A stretch of 64,000 nucleotides of DNA from Streptomyces tubercidicus (GCF_027497495.1 NZ_CP114205.1:7378001-7442000), one strand, 5' to 3'; positions 1-8,985 are shown, counted from the stretch's first letter. Translations and numbers: made by a program. Notes: a model not told the origin generated them from the sequence alone.

Positions 1-811
1 CGCGATCTCCAAGGGAGCTGACTGGGGCTGGGGTTCCGGTACCACGCTGGGACTGCTCGCCCTCGCCGTCGTGGCGCTGCTCGCCTGGGGCTGCTGGGAG
101 CTGCGCACCCGCGACCCGCTGGTTGATCTGCGCACCACGGCCCGCCCGCGCCTTCTGATGACCAACGTCGCTTCGATCCTGGTCGGTGTCGGCATGTACG
201 CGTACATGCTGATCGCGCCGCAGCTGCTGCAGTTCCCCGAAGTCACCGGCTACGGTCTGGGCCAGTCGATGCTGGCCGCCGGCCTGTGGACAGCGCCCGG
301 CGGCATCATGATGATGATCATCTCTCCGCTCGGCGGCAAGCTGATCGACGCACGTGGCCCCAAAACCGCCCTCGTCCTCGGTGCCCTGGTGATCGCGGCC
401 GGCTACGGCCTCTCGCTCACGCTGATGGGCACCGCCTGGGGCCTCATGATCGTCGGTATCGTCCTCAACAGCGGTGTCGCCCTTGCCTACGGCGCCATGC
501 CGGCCCTCATCATGAGCGCCGTCCCGCGCTCCGAAACAGCGGCGGCCAACGGCTTCAACACCCTGATGCGCTCACTGGGTACCACGGTCGGCGCCGCCGT
601 GATCGGTGTCGTCCTGGCGCAGATGACCACCAGCATGGGAGGCGTCACGCTGGCCTCCGAGGACGGATTCCGCACCGGCCTGCTGATCGGCTGCGGCGTG
701 GCCCTCCTGGCCGCCGTCGTCGCCGCGGCCATCCCGGGAGTGGCCTCCACCGCATCCCGGCAGCCCGAGGGGAAGGCCGCGGACGAGCAGGCGCCGGCCG
801 GCCACCGCTGA
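1..811 (+). CDS. MFS drug-type exporter, 3' part only
   Basis: The reading frame is open from base 2, so the gene starts outside the window; about 270 C-terminal residues are present. They hold six or so hydrophobic helices and the loop GGKLIDARGPKTAL, which resembles the conserved inter-helix loop of major facilitator proteins. Layout and the acidic, Ala-rich tail suggest the 14-helix DHA2 (EmrB/QacA) group, which exports drugs by proton antiport across the cell membrane. The substrate cannot be told. The 220 bases that follow hold no gene. Confidence 0.85.
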   Translation, partial: AISKGADWGWGSGTTLGLLALAVVALLAWGCWELRTRDPLVDLRTTARPRLLMTNVASILVGVGMYAYMLIAPQLLQFPEVTGYGLGQSMLAAGLWTAPGGIMMMIISPLGGKLIDARGPKTALVLGALVIAAGYGLSLTLMGTAWGLMIVGIVLNSGVALAYGAMPALIMSAVPRSETAAANGFNTLMRSLGTTVGAAVIGVVLAQMTTSMGGVTLASEDGFRTGLLIGCGVALLAAVVAAAIPGVASTASRQPEGKAADEQAPAGHR

Positions 812-1031
812 CCCGAGCCCGAGCCGCCGTACATCACCCCTCGATTACTATGCTCACTTCATGCCGGAGGCCGGAAGCAAGGGGCGCGCTGCCGTCGACG
901 GACTGCTCGGGAAGCAGGGAGAAGTGCCTGCCATGGGAAACTCCCCGGATTCCCCTCAGGGCCGTTGAAGGGCGATTTCCGCTTTTGCACCCGTCCGAAG
1001 TCGATCGTGGATTGCAGGGCTGAAGAGACGG

Positions 1032-1868
1032 GTGGCCTGGAAAGTGCTTGCAGAGGTGACAGCGACTCGCTATGTCACGCCCTTGCGTGAGGGCGGATCG
1101 CTCCCGGGGATCGTTGAGGGTGACGATCTCGGGACGTACATCATAAAGTTCACCGGTGCCGGGCAGGGGCGGAAGGCGCTGGTTGCCGAGGTGATGTGTG
1201 GGGAGTTGGGGCGTCGGCTCGGGCTGCGGGTGCCGGAGTTGGTGCGGATGCAGCTCGATCCTGTTATTGGGTTGAGTGAGCCTGATCAGGAGGTTCAGGA
1301 GCTGCTGAAGGCCAGCGGGGGGCTCAATCTGGGGATGGATTACCTTCCTGGATCGCTGGGTTTCGATCCGCTCGCCTTTGATGTGAGTCCGCGGCAGGCG
1401 GGCCGTGTGGTGTGGTTCGACGCACTGATCAACAACGTCGACCGGTCCTGGCGTAACCCCAATCTGCTGGTGTGGCACGGAGAACTGTGGCTGATCGACC
1501 ATGGTGCGGCGATGATCTGGCACCACAACTGGCCCACCGCGGAGAAGGCTTCGGCCCGCCCGTACAACGCCTCCGACCATGTCCTGGCCACCTTCGGGCC
1601 GGACGTGGCCTCGGCGGCCGAGGAATTCGCGCCGCAGATCACCGAAGAGCTGCTGACCGGGATCGCGGCGGATGTCCCGGACGAATGGCTGGTCGACGAG
1701 CCCGGCTTTGACTCGCCGGACGCGCTGCGCCAGGCGTATGTGCAGACCCTGCTGGCCCGCTCCCGGACGATCAGCGAGCACATCACCATCGGCGCGCCCT
1801 CCCAGGACGGCCCCTCGAAGGCGCCGGAATGGCTGGCCGGCAAGCTGGCGCGGAGGGCAGTGAAATGA
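1032..1868 (+). CDS. HipA-like kinase-fold protein
   Basis: A 278-residue protein of the HipA-like group found in Gram-positive bacteria. Visible kinase features are Lys39 in YIIKFTG (ATP lysine), the catalytic-loop-like NNVDRSWRNPN with Asp137 and Asn142, and the metal-binding LIDHG with Asp156. It is much shorter than E. coli HipA (about 440 residues) and has no HipB-like antitoxin beside it. The GTG start follows GAAGAGA. The stop overlaps the next gene as ATGA, so the two are translated together. Third codon positions carry more T than in neighbouring genes, which may mean transfer. Target unknown. Confidence 0.8.
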   Translation: MAWKVLAEVTATRYVTPLREGGSLPGIVEGDDLGTYIIKFTGAGQGRKALVAEVMCGELGRRLGLRVPELVRMQLDPVIGLSEPDQEVQELLKASGGLNLGMDYLPGSLGFDPLAFDVSPRQAGRVVWFDALINNVDRSWRNPNLLVWHGELWLIDHGAAMIWHHNWPTAEKASARPYNASDHVLATFGPDVASAAEEFAPQITEELLTGIAADVPDEWLVDEPGFDSPDALRQAYVQTLLARSRTISEHITIGAPSQDGPSKAPEWLAGKLARRAVK

Positions 1869-2260
1869 CCGGTCTGCACAATGGGCGCGATGTCTTTGAG
1901 TACGCCCTGCTGAAGGTCGTGCCCAGGGTGGAGCGCGGCGAGATGATCAATGCCGGGGTGGTCGTGTACTGCCGTGCCCGGCGCTTCGTCGAGGCTCGGA
2001 CCTATCTGGACGAGGCCCGGCTGCTGGCCCTTGACCCCGCGGTCGATGTGGAGGGCGTACGGGCCGCGCTCGGCGCCGTCGAGAGTATCTGCCAGGGCGG
2101 CGAACGAGCCGGGCAGGCGGCGGGGGATGACGCGGGACGTCGCTTCCGCTGGCTGATCGCACCGCGCAGCACCATCGTCCAGCCCGGACCGGTGCACACC
2201 GGGCTGACCACCGATCCCGCCGCCGAGGCGGAGCGGTTGGTGGAGCTGCTGGTGCGCTGA
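1865..2260 (+). CDS. DUF3037 family protein
   Basis: A 131-residue protein whose N-terminal half (FEYALLKVVPRVERGE then NAGVVVYC) matches my memory of DUF3037. Members commonly sit directly after HipA-like kinases, as here. The ATG is inside the upstream stop region (ATGA), which fixes the start and indicates coupled translation. No catalytic motif or membrane segment is visible. It is plausibly a partner or substrate of the kinase, but that is inference from pairing only. Confidence 0.75.
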   Translation: MTGLHNGRDVFEYALLKVVPRVERGEMINAGVVVYCRARRFVEARTYLDEARLLALDPAVDVEGVRAALGAVESICQGGERAGQAAGDDAGRRFRWLIAPRSTIVQPGPVHTGLTTDPAAEAERLVELLVR

Positions 2261-2390
2261 GGATCACCGGATCGCCGTTCGGGCGCCCGGCGCCGCCTTC
2301 GGGGTGGGCCGGGCGCTTCGTCGTGGAGCGCGCCAAGCCCCGGCAGGTCTGTCTCACAGGTGAGGCAGCCAGCGGCGCGCTGGTGGGGCG

Positions 2391-2419
2391 TTGACAGCGG
2401 GTGGCCGGGCTTCTAGCGT
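2391..2419 (+). promoter_or_regulatory. Housekeeping-type promoter of the SDR pair
   Basis: TTGACA at 2391-2396 and TAGCGT at 2414-2419 are separated by exactly 17 bases, close to the HrdB consensus. Transcription would start near 2426, about 85 bases before the first SDR gene. A partly symmetric element, TACTAAGCGGTTGCTCA (2435-2451), lies just after the start point and could be an operator. Confidence 0.6.
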
Positions 2420-2509
2420 CAGGCCTGCTCAGGCTACTAAGCGGTTGCTCACCCACGGGATCGGTGCGGCGGACCGCTAGTCGAGGTTTCGAGGGTGAGG
2501 AGAACCCGC

Positions 2510-3271
2510 ATGTCCACCACCGAGCAGCGCGTCGCCATCGTCACGGGCGCGGCCCGCGGTATCGGCGCGGCCACCGCCGTGCGCCTGGCCGCCGAGGGCC
2601 GTGCCGTCGCCGTACTGGACCTCGACGAGGCGGCCTGCAAGGACACCGTCGAGAAGATCACCGCGGCCGGTGGCAAGGCCATCGCCGTCGGCTGTGATGT
2701 CTCGGACGCGGAGCAGGTCGAGACGGCGGTCGCCCGGGTCGTCTCCGAGCTCGGTGCGCCGACCGTCCTCGTCAACAACGCCGGTGTGCTCCGCGACAAC
2801 CTGCTGTTCAAGATGAGCGAGAGTGACTGGGACACGGTCATGAACGTGCATCTGCGCGGTGCGTTCCTGATGTCCCGCGCCTGCCAGAAGCACATGGTGG
2901 ACGCCAAGTTCGGCCGGATCGTCAACCTCTCCTCCAGTTCGGCGCTCGGCAACCGCGGTCAGGTCAACTACTCGGCGGCCAAGGCCGGTCTGCAGGGCTT
3001 CACCAAGACCCTCGCCGTTGAGCTCGGCAAGTTCGGCGTCACCGCCAACGCCGTCGCGCCCGGCTTCATCGTCACCGACATGACGGCCGCCACCGCCGAG
3101 CGCGTCGGGATGGGCTTCGAGGAGTTCCAGGCCGCGGCCGCCACCCAGATCCCGGTCCAGCGCGTGGGCCGGCCCGACGACATCGCCAACGCGATCGCCT
3201 TCTTCACGGGCGACGCGGCCGGCTTCGTCTCGGGCCAGGTCATGTACGTCGCCGGCGGCCCGCTCAACTGA
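2510..3271 (+). CDS. fabG: 3-oxoacyl-ACP reductase-like SDR
   Basis: A 253-residue classical short-chain dehydrogenase. It shows the cofactor loop TGAARGIG near the N-terminus, NNAG, and the catalytic Ser and YSAAK (Tyr-x-x-x-Lys). The family reduces 3-oxoacyl thioesters or similar ketones with NADPH in the cytoplasm. The ATG at 2510 is chosen because GGTGAGGAG lies seven to eight bases before it; an in-frame GTG at 2495 would lack one. It is followed after 29 bases by a second SDR, probably in the same transcript. This is likely one of several FabG paralogues rather than the essential fatty-acid synthase copy, since no fabH, acpP or fabF is nearby. Confidence 0.8.
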   Translation: MSTTEQRVAIVTGAARGIGAATAVRLAAEGRAVAVLDLDEAACKDTVEKITAAGGKAIAVGCDVSDAEQVETAVARVVSELGAPTVLVNNAGVLRDNLLFKMSESDWDTVMNVHLRGAFLMSRACQKHMVDAKFGRIVNLSSSSALGNRGQVNYSAAKAGLQGFTKTLAVELGKFGVTANAVAPGFIVTDMTAATAERVGMGFEEFQAAAATQIPVQRVGRPDDIANAIAFFTGDAAGFVSGQVMYVAGGPLN

Positions 3272-3300
3272 CCGCCCCACCGACCTCAGGAGTTCTGGAC

Positions 3301-4071
3301 ATGACCGAGCAGGACAGCGGGCTCCCCGAGCCCACCGGCAAGGTGGCACTGGTCACCGGCGCCAGCCGCGGCATCGGCTATGGCATCGCCGAGGCCCTGG
3401 TGGCCCGCGGCGACCGGGTGGTCATCACCGGCCGCAATGAGGAAGCCCTCAAGGAGGCCGCAGAGAAGCTGGGCTCCGACCGGGTGATCGGCGTCGCCGG
3501 GAAGGCGCATGACGAGGCCCACCAGGGCATCGCCGTCGAGCGTGCGATGGAGACCTTCGGCCGCGTCGACTACCTCGTCAACAACGCCGGAACGAACCCG
3601 GTGTTCGGCCCCATCGCCGACCTCGATCTGGGGGTGGCGCGCAAGGTGTTCGAGACGAATGTGGTCTCGGCGCTCGGCTTCGCGCAGCGCACCTGGCACG
3701 CCTGGCAGAAGGACAACGGCGGCGCCATCGTCAATATCGCCTCGATCGCCGGCCTCGCGCCCTCGCCGTTCATCGGCGCGTACGGGATCAGCAAGGCCGC
3801 GATGGTGAACCTGACACAGCAGCTCGCCCACGAGTTCGCGCCGGGCGTGCGGGTCAACTCCATCGCGCCCGCCGTGGTCAAGACCAAGTTCGCGGCGGCG
3901 CTGTACGAGAACCGCGAGGAGGAGGCGGCGGCCGGCTACCCGCTGGCGCGGCTCGGCGTCCCGGAGGACATCGGCGGGGCCGCGGCCTTCCTGCTGTCCG
4001 AGTCCGCGGGCTGGATCACCGGCCAGAACCTGGTCGTCGACGGCGGTCTGTTCCTGAACGCCGGGGTCTGA
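3301..4071 (+). CDS. SDR family oxidoreductase
   Basis: A 256-residue classical SDR with TGASRGIG, NNAG and YGISK catalytic elements, and a C-terminal segment (DIGGAAAFLLSE, then GWITGQNLVVDGG) typical of the family. AGGAG precedes the ATG. It is co-oriented with, and 29 bases after, the FabG-like gene, so both may act on one acyl or alcohol substrate. The exact substrate cannot be read from sequence. A strong hairpin 75 bases downstream probably ends the transcript. Confidence 0.8.
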   Translation: MTEQDSGLPEPTGKVALVTGASRGIGYGIAEALVARGDRVVITGRNEEALKEAAEKLGSDRVIGVAGKAHDEAHQGIAVERAMETFGRVDYLVNNAGTNPVFGPIADLDLGVARKVFETNVVSALGFAQRTWHAWQKDNGGAIVNIASIAGLAPSPFIGAYGISKAAMVNLTQQLAHEFAPGVRVNSIAPAVVKTKFAAALYENREEEAAAGYPLARLGVPEDIGGAAAFLLSESAGWITGQNLVVDGGLFLNAGV

Positions 4072-4145
4072 CGGCACCGGGCGTCGGGCGGCGGGCGGCG
4101 GGCCCGCGCGGCCTCGCCCTGGTGCGCGCTGCGAGAGGCAGAGTC

Positions 4146-4178
4146 CATGGTGCCGGTCCGCAAAGGGCCGGCACCATG
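4146..4178 (+). terminator. Hairpin after the SDR pair
   Basis: CATGGTGCCGG (4146-4156) is perfectly complementary to CCGGCACCATG (4168-4178), an 11-bp stem with an 11-base loop. There is no clear T-run, as is usual for streptomycete terminators. Confidence 0.6.
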
Positions 4179-4353
4179 CGCGTCAGCGGTCCGCGGGCCC
4201 TGGGGGGAGACTCCGGCCGATTATGGAGCGCCGGCCGGTCATGGGACGCTGATGGCCGTCCAGCTCCGGCAGGATCCGCCCGCGGACGGCGTTGTCAGTG
4301 GTCGCCGGTAGGTTCGGGGACTGAGAACGCAACGCACACCGGAGGTTGTTGAC

Positions 4354-5034
4354 GTGGTGACCGACATGCTGCCCGAATCCTGGCGCGGGGTCCTCGGCGA
4401 GGAGTTGGAGAAGCCCTATTTCAAGGAGCTCACCGACTTCGTCGAGCAGGAGCGGGCCAATGGCCCGGTCTATCCGCCCCGCGAGCAGGTCTTCGCGGCG
4501 CTGGAGGCGACGCCTTACGACCAGGTGAAGGTGCTCATCCTGGGCCAGGACCCGTACCACGGTGCGGGACAGGGCCATGGCCTGTGCTTCTCCGTGCAGC
4601 CCGGTGTGAAGACACCGCCATCGCTGCGGAACATCTACAAGGAGATGAAGGAGGAGCTGGGCCACCCGGTTCCGGACAACGGTTATCTGATGCCCTGGGC
4701 CCAGCAGGGTGTGCTGCTGCTGAACGCCGTCCTGACGGTCCGGGAGGCCGAGGCCAATTCCCACAAGGGCAAGGGATGGGAGAAGGTCACCGACGCGGTG
4801 ATCCGCGCCGTGGCTTCCCGGCCCGACCCGGCGGTCTTCGTGCTGTGGGGGAATTACGCCAAGAAGAAGCTGCCGCTGATCGACGAGGAGCGGCATGTGG
4901 TGGTGCAGGGGGCGCACCCCTCCCCGCTCTCGGCCAAGAAGTTCTTCGGCTCCCGGCCCTTCACCCAGATCAATGCGGCAGTCGCCGCGCAGGGGCACAC
5001 CCCGATCGACTGGCGCATCCCTGACCTGGGCTGA
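4354..5034 (+). CDS. ung: Uracil-DNA glycosylase
   Basis: A 226-residue family-1 uracil-DNA glycosylase, which removes uracil from DNA as the first step of base excision repair. The water-activating motif GQDPYHG (Asp66, His69) and the DNA-intercalation loop HPSPLS are both intact, and the length is normal for the family. The GTG start at 4354 follows GGAGG at 4341-4345 with eight bases between. It appears to be a single-gene unit. Confidence 0.95.
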   Translation: MVTDMLPESWRGVLGEELEKPYFKELTDFVEQERANGPVYPPREQVFAALEATPYDQVKVLILGQDPYHGAGQGHGLCFSVQPGVKTPPSLRNIYKEMKEELGHPVPDNGYLMPWAQQGVLLLNAVLTVREAEANSHKGKGWEKVTDAVIRAVASRPDPAVFVLWGNYAKKKLPLIDEERHVVVQGAHPSPLSAKKFFGSRPFTQINAAVAAQGHTPIDWRIPDLG

Positions 5035-5156
5035 ATCGGCGGGCCCGCGCGACGGGCCGCACCACCCGGTGCGTCGCACACACCGCGCGCAGCGCCCTTC
5101 CGGCGGTTAGCGTCGAGGAAACGTCGGTGACGGTGTGAGCGGATTACGGGAGTGCA

Positions 5157-5699
5157 GTGGTGGAAACGCGGCGGGAGGCGACGCCCGAGGACGGGGTACT
5201 GACCCGGATCGGCCAGGCGATCATGCTGCACCGCGCCGGAGACCGGGAAGAGGCCCGTAACCGTCTCTCGGCGCTGTGGCACGAGATCGGGCCGCACGGA
5301 GACGCCTTCCACCGCTGCACCCTCGCCCACTACATGGCCGACACCCAGGACGACCCCCGGGACGAACTCGACTGGGACCTCCGGGCCCTGGAGGCGGCCG
5401 AGGGCTTCGTTACCGAACGGCCCGTGGGCACCGCCACCACGCCAGGGGAGTCCCGGGTCGCCGACGGCCCCGGCCCCCGCCACCCCCTCGTCGCACTCCG
5501 GGCGTTCTTCCCCTCCCTGCATCTCAATATCGCGGCCGATTACGCCGCGCTCGACCGCCCGGCCGACGCCCGCGCCCAGCTGCGGCGGGCACGGGCCTCG
5601 GTCAACGCCCTCGCCGACGGTGAGTACCGCCAGGGCCTCCGGGACGCGATCGAACGGCTCCAGCTGCGGATCGACCGGGCGGCGGGGCACATGCCGTAG
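5157..5699 (+). CDS. Tetratricopeptide-repeat-like protein
   Basis: A 180-residue soluble protein built of short amphipathic helices with TPR-like spacing (HRAGDREEARNRL near residue 25, then DRPADARAQLRRARA near 130). TPR proteins act as binding scaffolds, and no enzyme motif is visible. The GTG start follows GGGAG. The same orientation as ung and a gap of about 120 bases give no clear functional link. Similar proteins are common and uncharacterised in Streptomyces. Confidence 0.65.
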   Translation: MVETRREATPEDGVLTRIGQAIMLHRAGDREEARNRLSALWHEIGPHGDAFHRCTLAHYMADTQDDPRDELDWDLRALEAAEGFVTERPVGTATTPGESRVADGPGPRHPLVALRAFFPSLHLNIAADYAALDRPADARAQLRRARASVNALADGEYRQGLRDAIERLQLRIDRAAGHMP

Positions 5700-5873
5700 G
5701 GCGTACGGGCGGAGGCATCTGGCGTAGGGCGTACGCGCGGCCGGACCGCACCCCGTAGCGCATCCCTGCGGCGGGCCCGCTCCCCGGGCCATCGCCGACT
5801 GCCCGCCGCCGGCCGGCACGTATGCTTCCGGCACGCGGGCCACCCCCAGCGCGGCACAACCCAAGGAGCACGA

Positions 5874-6782
5874 GTGAAGGTCGGCTGCATCGGACTCGGC
5901 GATATCGCCCAGAAGGCGTACCTCCCCGTCCTGAGCACACAACCGGGGCTCGAACTGCATCTGCACACCCGCACTCCGGCCACCCTGGAACGCGTCGGCG
6001 CCATCCACCGGCTGCCCGCGGCACAGCTGCACGCGGACCTGGACTCGCTGCTCGCCACCGGACCGGACGCCGCCTTTGTGCACGCCGCCACCTCCGCGCA
6101 CCCCGAGATCGTGACCCGGCTGATCGAGGCCGGCGTACCGACCTATGTGGACAAGCCGATCGCCTACGAGCTCGCCGACTCCCAGCGCATCGTCACGCTC
6201 GCCGAGGAGCGGGGGGTGGGTCTCACCGTCGGCTTCAACCGCCGCTTCGCGCCCGCCTACGCCCAGTGCCGGGAGCACGCCCGCGATCTGATCCTGATGC
6301 AGAAGAACCGCATCGGTCTGCCCGAGGACCCGCGCACCCTGGTGCTCGACGACTTCATCCATGTCGTCGACACCCTGCGGTTCCTCGTCCCGGGCGAGGT
6401 CGACCACATCGATGTGCGGGCCAGGATCCGGGAGGGGCTGATGCAGCATGTGGTGTTGCAGTTGTCCGGCGACGGGTTCACGGCCGTCGGGACCATGAAC
6501 CGCCTCAGCGGCTCCGCGGACGAGAGCCTCGACGTCTCCGGGCAGGACACCCGGCGCCAGGTCGTCAATCTCGCCGAGGTCATCGACCACAAGGGGCAGC
6601 CGAGTATCCGGCGCCGCGGGGACTGGGTGCCGGTCGCCCGCCAGCGCGGTGTCGAGCAGATCGTGCTGGCGTTCCTGGACGACGTACGGGCCGGCCGGCA
6701 GCCGTCCGCCCAGGATGCGCTGCGCACCCATGAGCTGTGCGAACGGGTGATCACCGAGGCGCTCGCCCAGGCCGCCTGCTGA
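5874..6782 (+). CDS. Gfo/Idh/MocA family oxidoreductase
   Basis: A 302-residue NAD(P)-dependent dehydrogenase. The N-terminal Rossmann motif GCIGLGDIAQKAYLP and the family lysine in YVDKPIAYE identify it. It probably oxidises or reduces a sugar-like or cyclitol substrate. GTG at 5874 follows AAGGAG with a short gap. Its last 32 bases overlap, tail to tail, the end of the apolipoprotein N-acyltransferase gene on the other strand, so the two transcripts are complementary at their 3' ends. Confidence 0.85.
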   Translation: MKVGCIGLGDIAQKAYLPVLSTQPGLELHLHTRTPATLERVGAIHRLPAAQLHADLDSLLATGPDAAFVHAATSAHPEIVTRLIEAGVPTYVDKPIAYELADSQRIVTLAEERGVGLTVGFNRRFAPAYAQCREHARDLILMQKNRIGLPEDPRTLVLDDFIHVVDTLRFLVPGEVDHIDVRARIREGLMQHVVLQLSGDGFTAVGTMNRLSGSADESLDVSGQDTRRQVVNLAEVIDHKGQPSIRRRGDWVPVARQRGVEQIVLAFLDDVRAGRQPSAQDALRTHELCERVITEALAQAAC

Positions 6783-8283
6783 GCGCCCGCAGCCCCGCGT
6801 ACCCACCGGACAGCAGCAGCGCGCCGATCGCCCCGTACACCGCCCAGTCGCCGAACCGGGTGTACGGGGTGGTGCCCCCGGCCAACGGCAGGTCGTAGAC
6901 GGCCGCCGCGCTGCGGTCGGTGCCGAGCCGCTCGCCGATCTGCTCGCCCCGCGGGCCGTACACCGCGCTGATGCCGGTGAGGGTGGCATGCACCATCGGC
7001 CGCCCGTTCTCCGCGGCGCGCAGCGCGCCCAGTGAGGCGTGCTGCGCGGGCGCCCAGCTCTCCTGGAAGGTCGAGGTCGCGGACTGCGCGATCAGCACCT
7101 GCGCACCGTCGCGCACCAGATTGCGGCTCATATCGGGGAAGGCGCTCTCGAAGCACACCAGCGGCCCGACGCGCAGTCCGCCCGCGGAGGCGACCGGGAT
7201 CACCACCTGGGCGGTTCCGCGCACCCGGTCGGTCGTGGCGGCCTTGCCCACCCGGGTCGCCCAGCCGAGCACCGACCGGAACGGTATGTACTCGCCGAAG
7301 GGCACCAGCCGCATCTTGGCGTAGCGGTCCCCGGTCGGTCCGTCCGGCCCGATCAGCACCGCGGTCTTGGAGATGCCGGGCCGGTCGGCGTGTGCGGAGT
7401 CGGCGTTGACCAGCAGTTCGGCGCCGGTCTGCCGGGAGAGCGCGGCGAGGCGTTCGGCGAGCGCCGGGTGGTCCGCCGGATCCCGGTAGAGGCTGCTCTC
7501 CCCCCAGACGATCAGCCGTACGCCACGGCCCGCCAGCGACCGGGTGAGCGTTTCGCTCCGGGCCAGCCGTTCCGTGGGGGTGCCGGTCAGGCCGGGCTGG
7601 ACGACGGCGATCCGTACGGTGCCGGTGGGGCGGGGGAGCGGTGCCCAGAACCAGGCCGCGGTGACCGCCAGTGCGCACACCAGCAGCCCGGCGACGGCGG
7701 GCAGCCGGGCCGCCGGGCGGGCGATCAGCTCGGCCAGGGCGGTGTTCACCGCCACGATCAGCAGGCTGACCAGCCACACCCCGCCGATCGAGGCCAGCCG
7801 CAGCGCGGGCGGCACCTGCCACTGGCTGGCGCCCATCAGCCCCCACGGGCCGCCCAAGTACTGCCAGGACCGGACCAGTTCGACCATCAGCCAGCCCGAG
7901 GGCACCAGTACCAGCGCGGCGGCACACCGGCCGACGCCCGGCGCACCGTGCAGCAGCGCCCGCACCAGCAGCCCCCAGGGCGCCCACAGCGCACCGAGCA
8001 GCAGGGCGAGCACGAGGATGAAGACATGCAAGCTCGGCAGCAGCCACTGGTGGACGGCGAGTATGAAGCCCGCGCCGCCCAGCCACCCGTCCAGTGCCGC
8101 CCGCCCGTATGTCGGTGCCGTCCGTACCAGCAGCAGCCAGGGCACCAGGGCGGCATACGCCAGCCACCACCAGGAGGGGGCGGGAAAGGTGAGGGCCGGT
8201 ACCGCTCCGGCGAGCGCGGCGGCCACGCCCCGTGACCACGGGGAGCCGAGCCACCGCGCCTGCTGGCCGAGCGGTCTGTCCAT
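6751..8283 (-). CDS. lnt: Apolipoprotein N-acyltransferase
   Basis: A 510-residue membrane enzyme that adds the third acyl chain to the N-terminal cysteine of lipoproteins. About six to seven hydrophobic helices come first, followed by a nitrilase-like domain. The catalytic triad is visible as Glu in WGESSLY, Lys in YAKMRLVPFGEY and Cys in VCFESAFP. Streptomycetes usually carry more than one lnt gene, so this may not be the only copy. The 3' end overlaps the convergent oxidoreductase. Confidence 0.9.
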   Translation of the reverse strand: MDRPLGQQARWLGSPWSRGVAAALAGAVPALTFPAPSWWWLAYAALVPWLLLVRTAPTYGRAALDGWLGGAGFILAVHQWLLPSLHVFILVLALLLGALWAPWGLLVRALLHGAPGVGRCAAALVLVPSGWLMVELVRSWQYLGGPWGLMGASQWQVPPALRLASIGGVWLVSLLIVAVNTALAELIARPAARLPAVAGLLVCALAVTAAWFWAPLPRPTGTVRIAVVQPGLTGTPTERLARSETLTRSLAGRGVRLIVWGESSLYRDPADHPALAERLAALSRQTGAELLVNADSAHADRPGISKTAVLIGPDGPTGDRYAKMRLVPFGEYIPFRSVLGWATRVGKAATTDRVRGTAQVVIPVASAGGLRVGPLVCFESAFPDMSRNLVRDGAQVLIAQSATSTFQESWAPAQHASLGALRAAENGRPMVHATLTGISAVYGPRGEQIGERLGTDRSAAAVYDLPLAGGTTPYTRFGDWAVYGAIGALLLSGGYAGLRALSRRPGRAPR

Positions 8284-8401
8284 GCCGGGCTCCCTGGTGC
8301 CGGTTTTCGCCGGTCGGACGGCCAGTGTGCGCGGGTGCGGCCGATCAAGGAAAGGGGTGTCGCCGCAACAGCCGATAGCGGATCGCGACGGACGGGGCGG
8401 C

Positions 8402-8458
8402 CGGTCAGTGGTCCAGCGCCCGGTCGGCCGTCCAGCGTCCGGTCAGTCGTCCAGCGGC
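8402..8458. repeat. Three 19-bp tandem repeats
   Basis: Three copies of a 19-bp unit of the form CGGTCAGTSGTCCAGCGYC begin at 8402, 8421 and 8440, with three to four mismatches between copies. The last copy runs into the final codons of the SnoaL-like gene, so the gene's end may have been extended by slippage. Confidence 0.6.
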
Positions 8459-8943
8459 TGTACCTGGCGCCACTTCTCGTGGACGACGACCCCGGTCAGC
8501 CGCCAGCCGTCGGTGGTGCGGCGGGCGGCGAATTCATAGCGGCCGGCACAGGTGTAGTTGGGGGCGGTCGGTCCGCCCCCATCCTCCGACGCGGGGCCGG
8601 CGAGCCTCATCGGGTTGAGGTAGTCGGCCTGGACGGTGGCGGTGTCGCCGGGGGCGCCGTCCCGCCGGGCGAGGGTGACACGGCGGTTGAGGATCAGATG
8701 CTGCCGTATCGCGAAGTGCCGCAGCATCTCGGCGAGCCAGGCCGCCATCTCCTCGGCGCCGGCCTCGATGCCGCCCGCGGAGCGGTAGTCGGCCCGGCCG
8801 TCCGGGGTGAACAGGGCCAGATAGCCGGGCCAGTCGCCGTCGTCCACGGCGATCGCGTACCCGGTGATCAGATCGTCGAGGGCGAGGCGGTCCATGAGCG
8901 TGGAGTGTTCCGCGCGCTGCGTCATTGCCTCAGTTTTCGGCAT
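8443..8943 (-). CDS. SnoaL-like (NTF2-fold) protein
   Basis: A 166-residue protein of the cone-shaped NTF2/SnoaL superfamily, seen in the start LDDLITGYAIAVDDGDW, the mid-region LFTPDGRADY and the end WRLTGVVVHEKW. The superfamily includes small hydroxylases, isomerases and binding proteins, and nothing here picks one. An ATG at 8925 is an alternative start; 8943 is kept because a G-rich segment lies before it. The end lies in the 19-bp repeats. Confidence 0.75.
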   Translation of the reverse strand: MPKTEAMTQRAEHSTLMDRLALDDLITGYAIAVDDGDWPGYLALFTPDGRADYRSAGGIEAGAEEMAAWLAEMLRHFAIRQHLILNRRVTLARRDGAPGDTATVQADYLNPMRLAGPASEDGGGPTAPNYTCAGRYEFAARRTTDGWRLTGVVVHEKWRQVQPLDD

Positions 8944-8947
8944 AGCG

Positions 8948-8973
8948 GAGCCCCCGCCAAGAGGCGGGGGCTC
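8948..8973 (-). terminator. Terminator of the ABC exporter gene
   Basis: GAGCCCCCGCC (8948-8958) pairs perfectly with GGCGGGGGCTC (8963-8973) over 11 bp around a four-base loop. It sits 12 bases past the ABC exporter stop and only four bases ahead of the SnoaL-like start, so it may also hide that gene's leader. Confidence 0.7.
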
Positions 8974-8985
8974 ACCGGCGCGGCG

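Noticed and set aside
4854..6989. Minus-strand frame of about 710 codons across ung, the TPR gene and the dehydrogenase
   Set aside because: It spans three well-supported genes and two intergenic gaps on the opposite strand, with no domain or start site.
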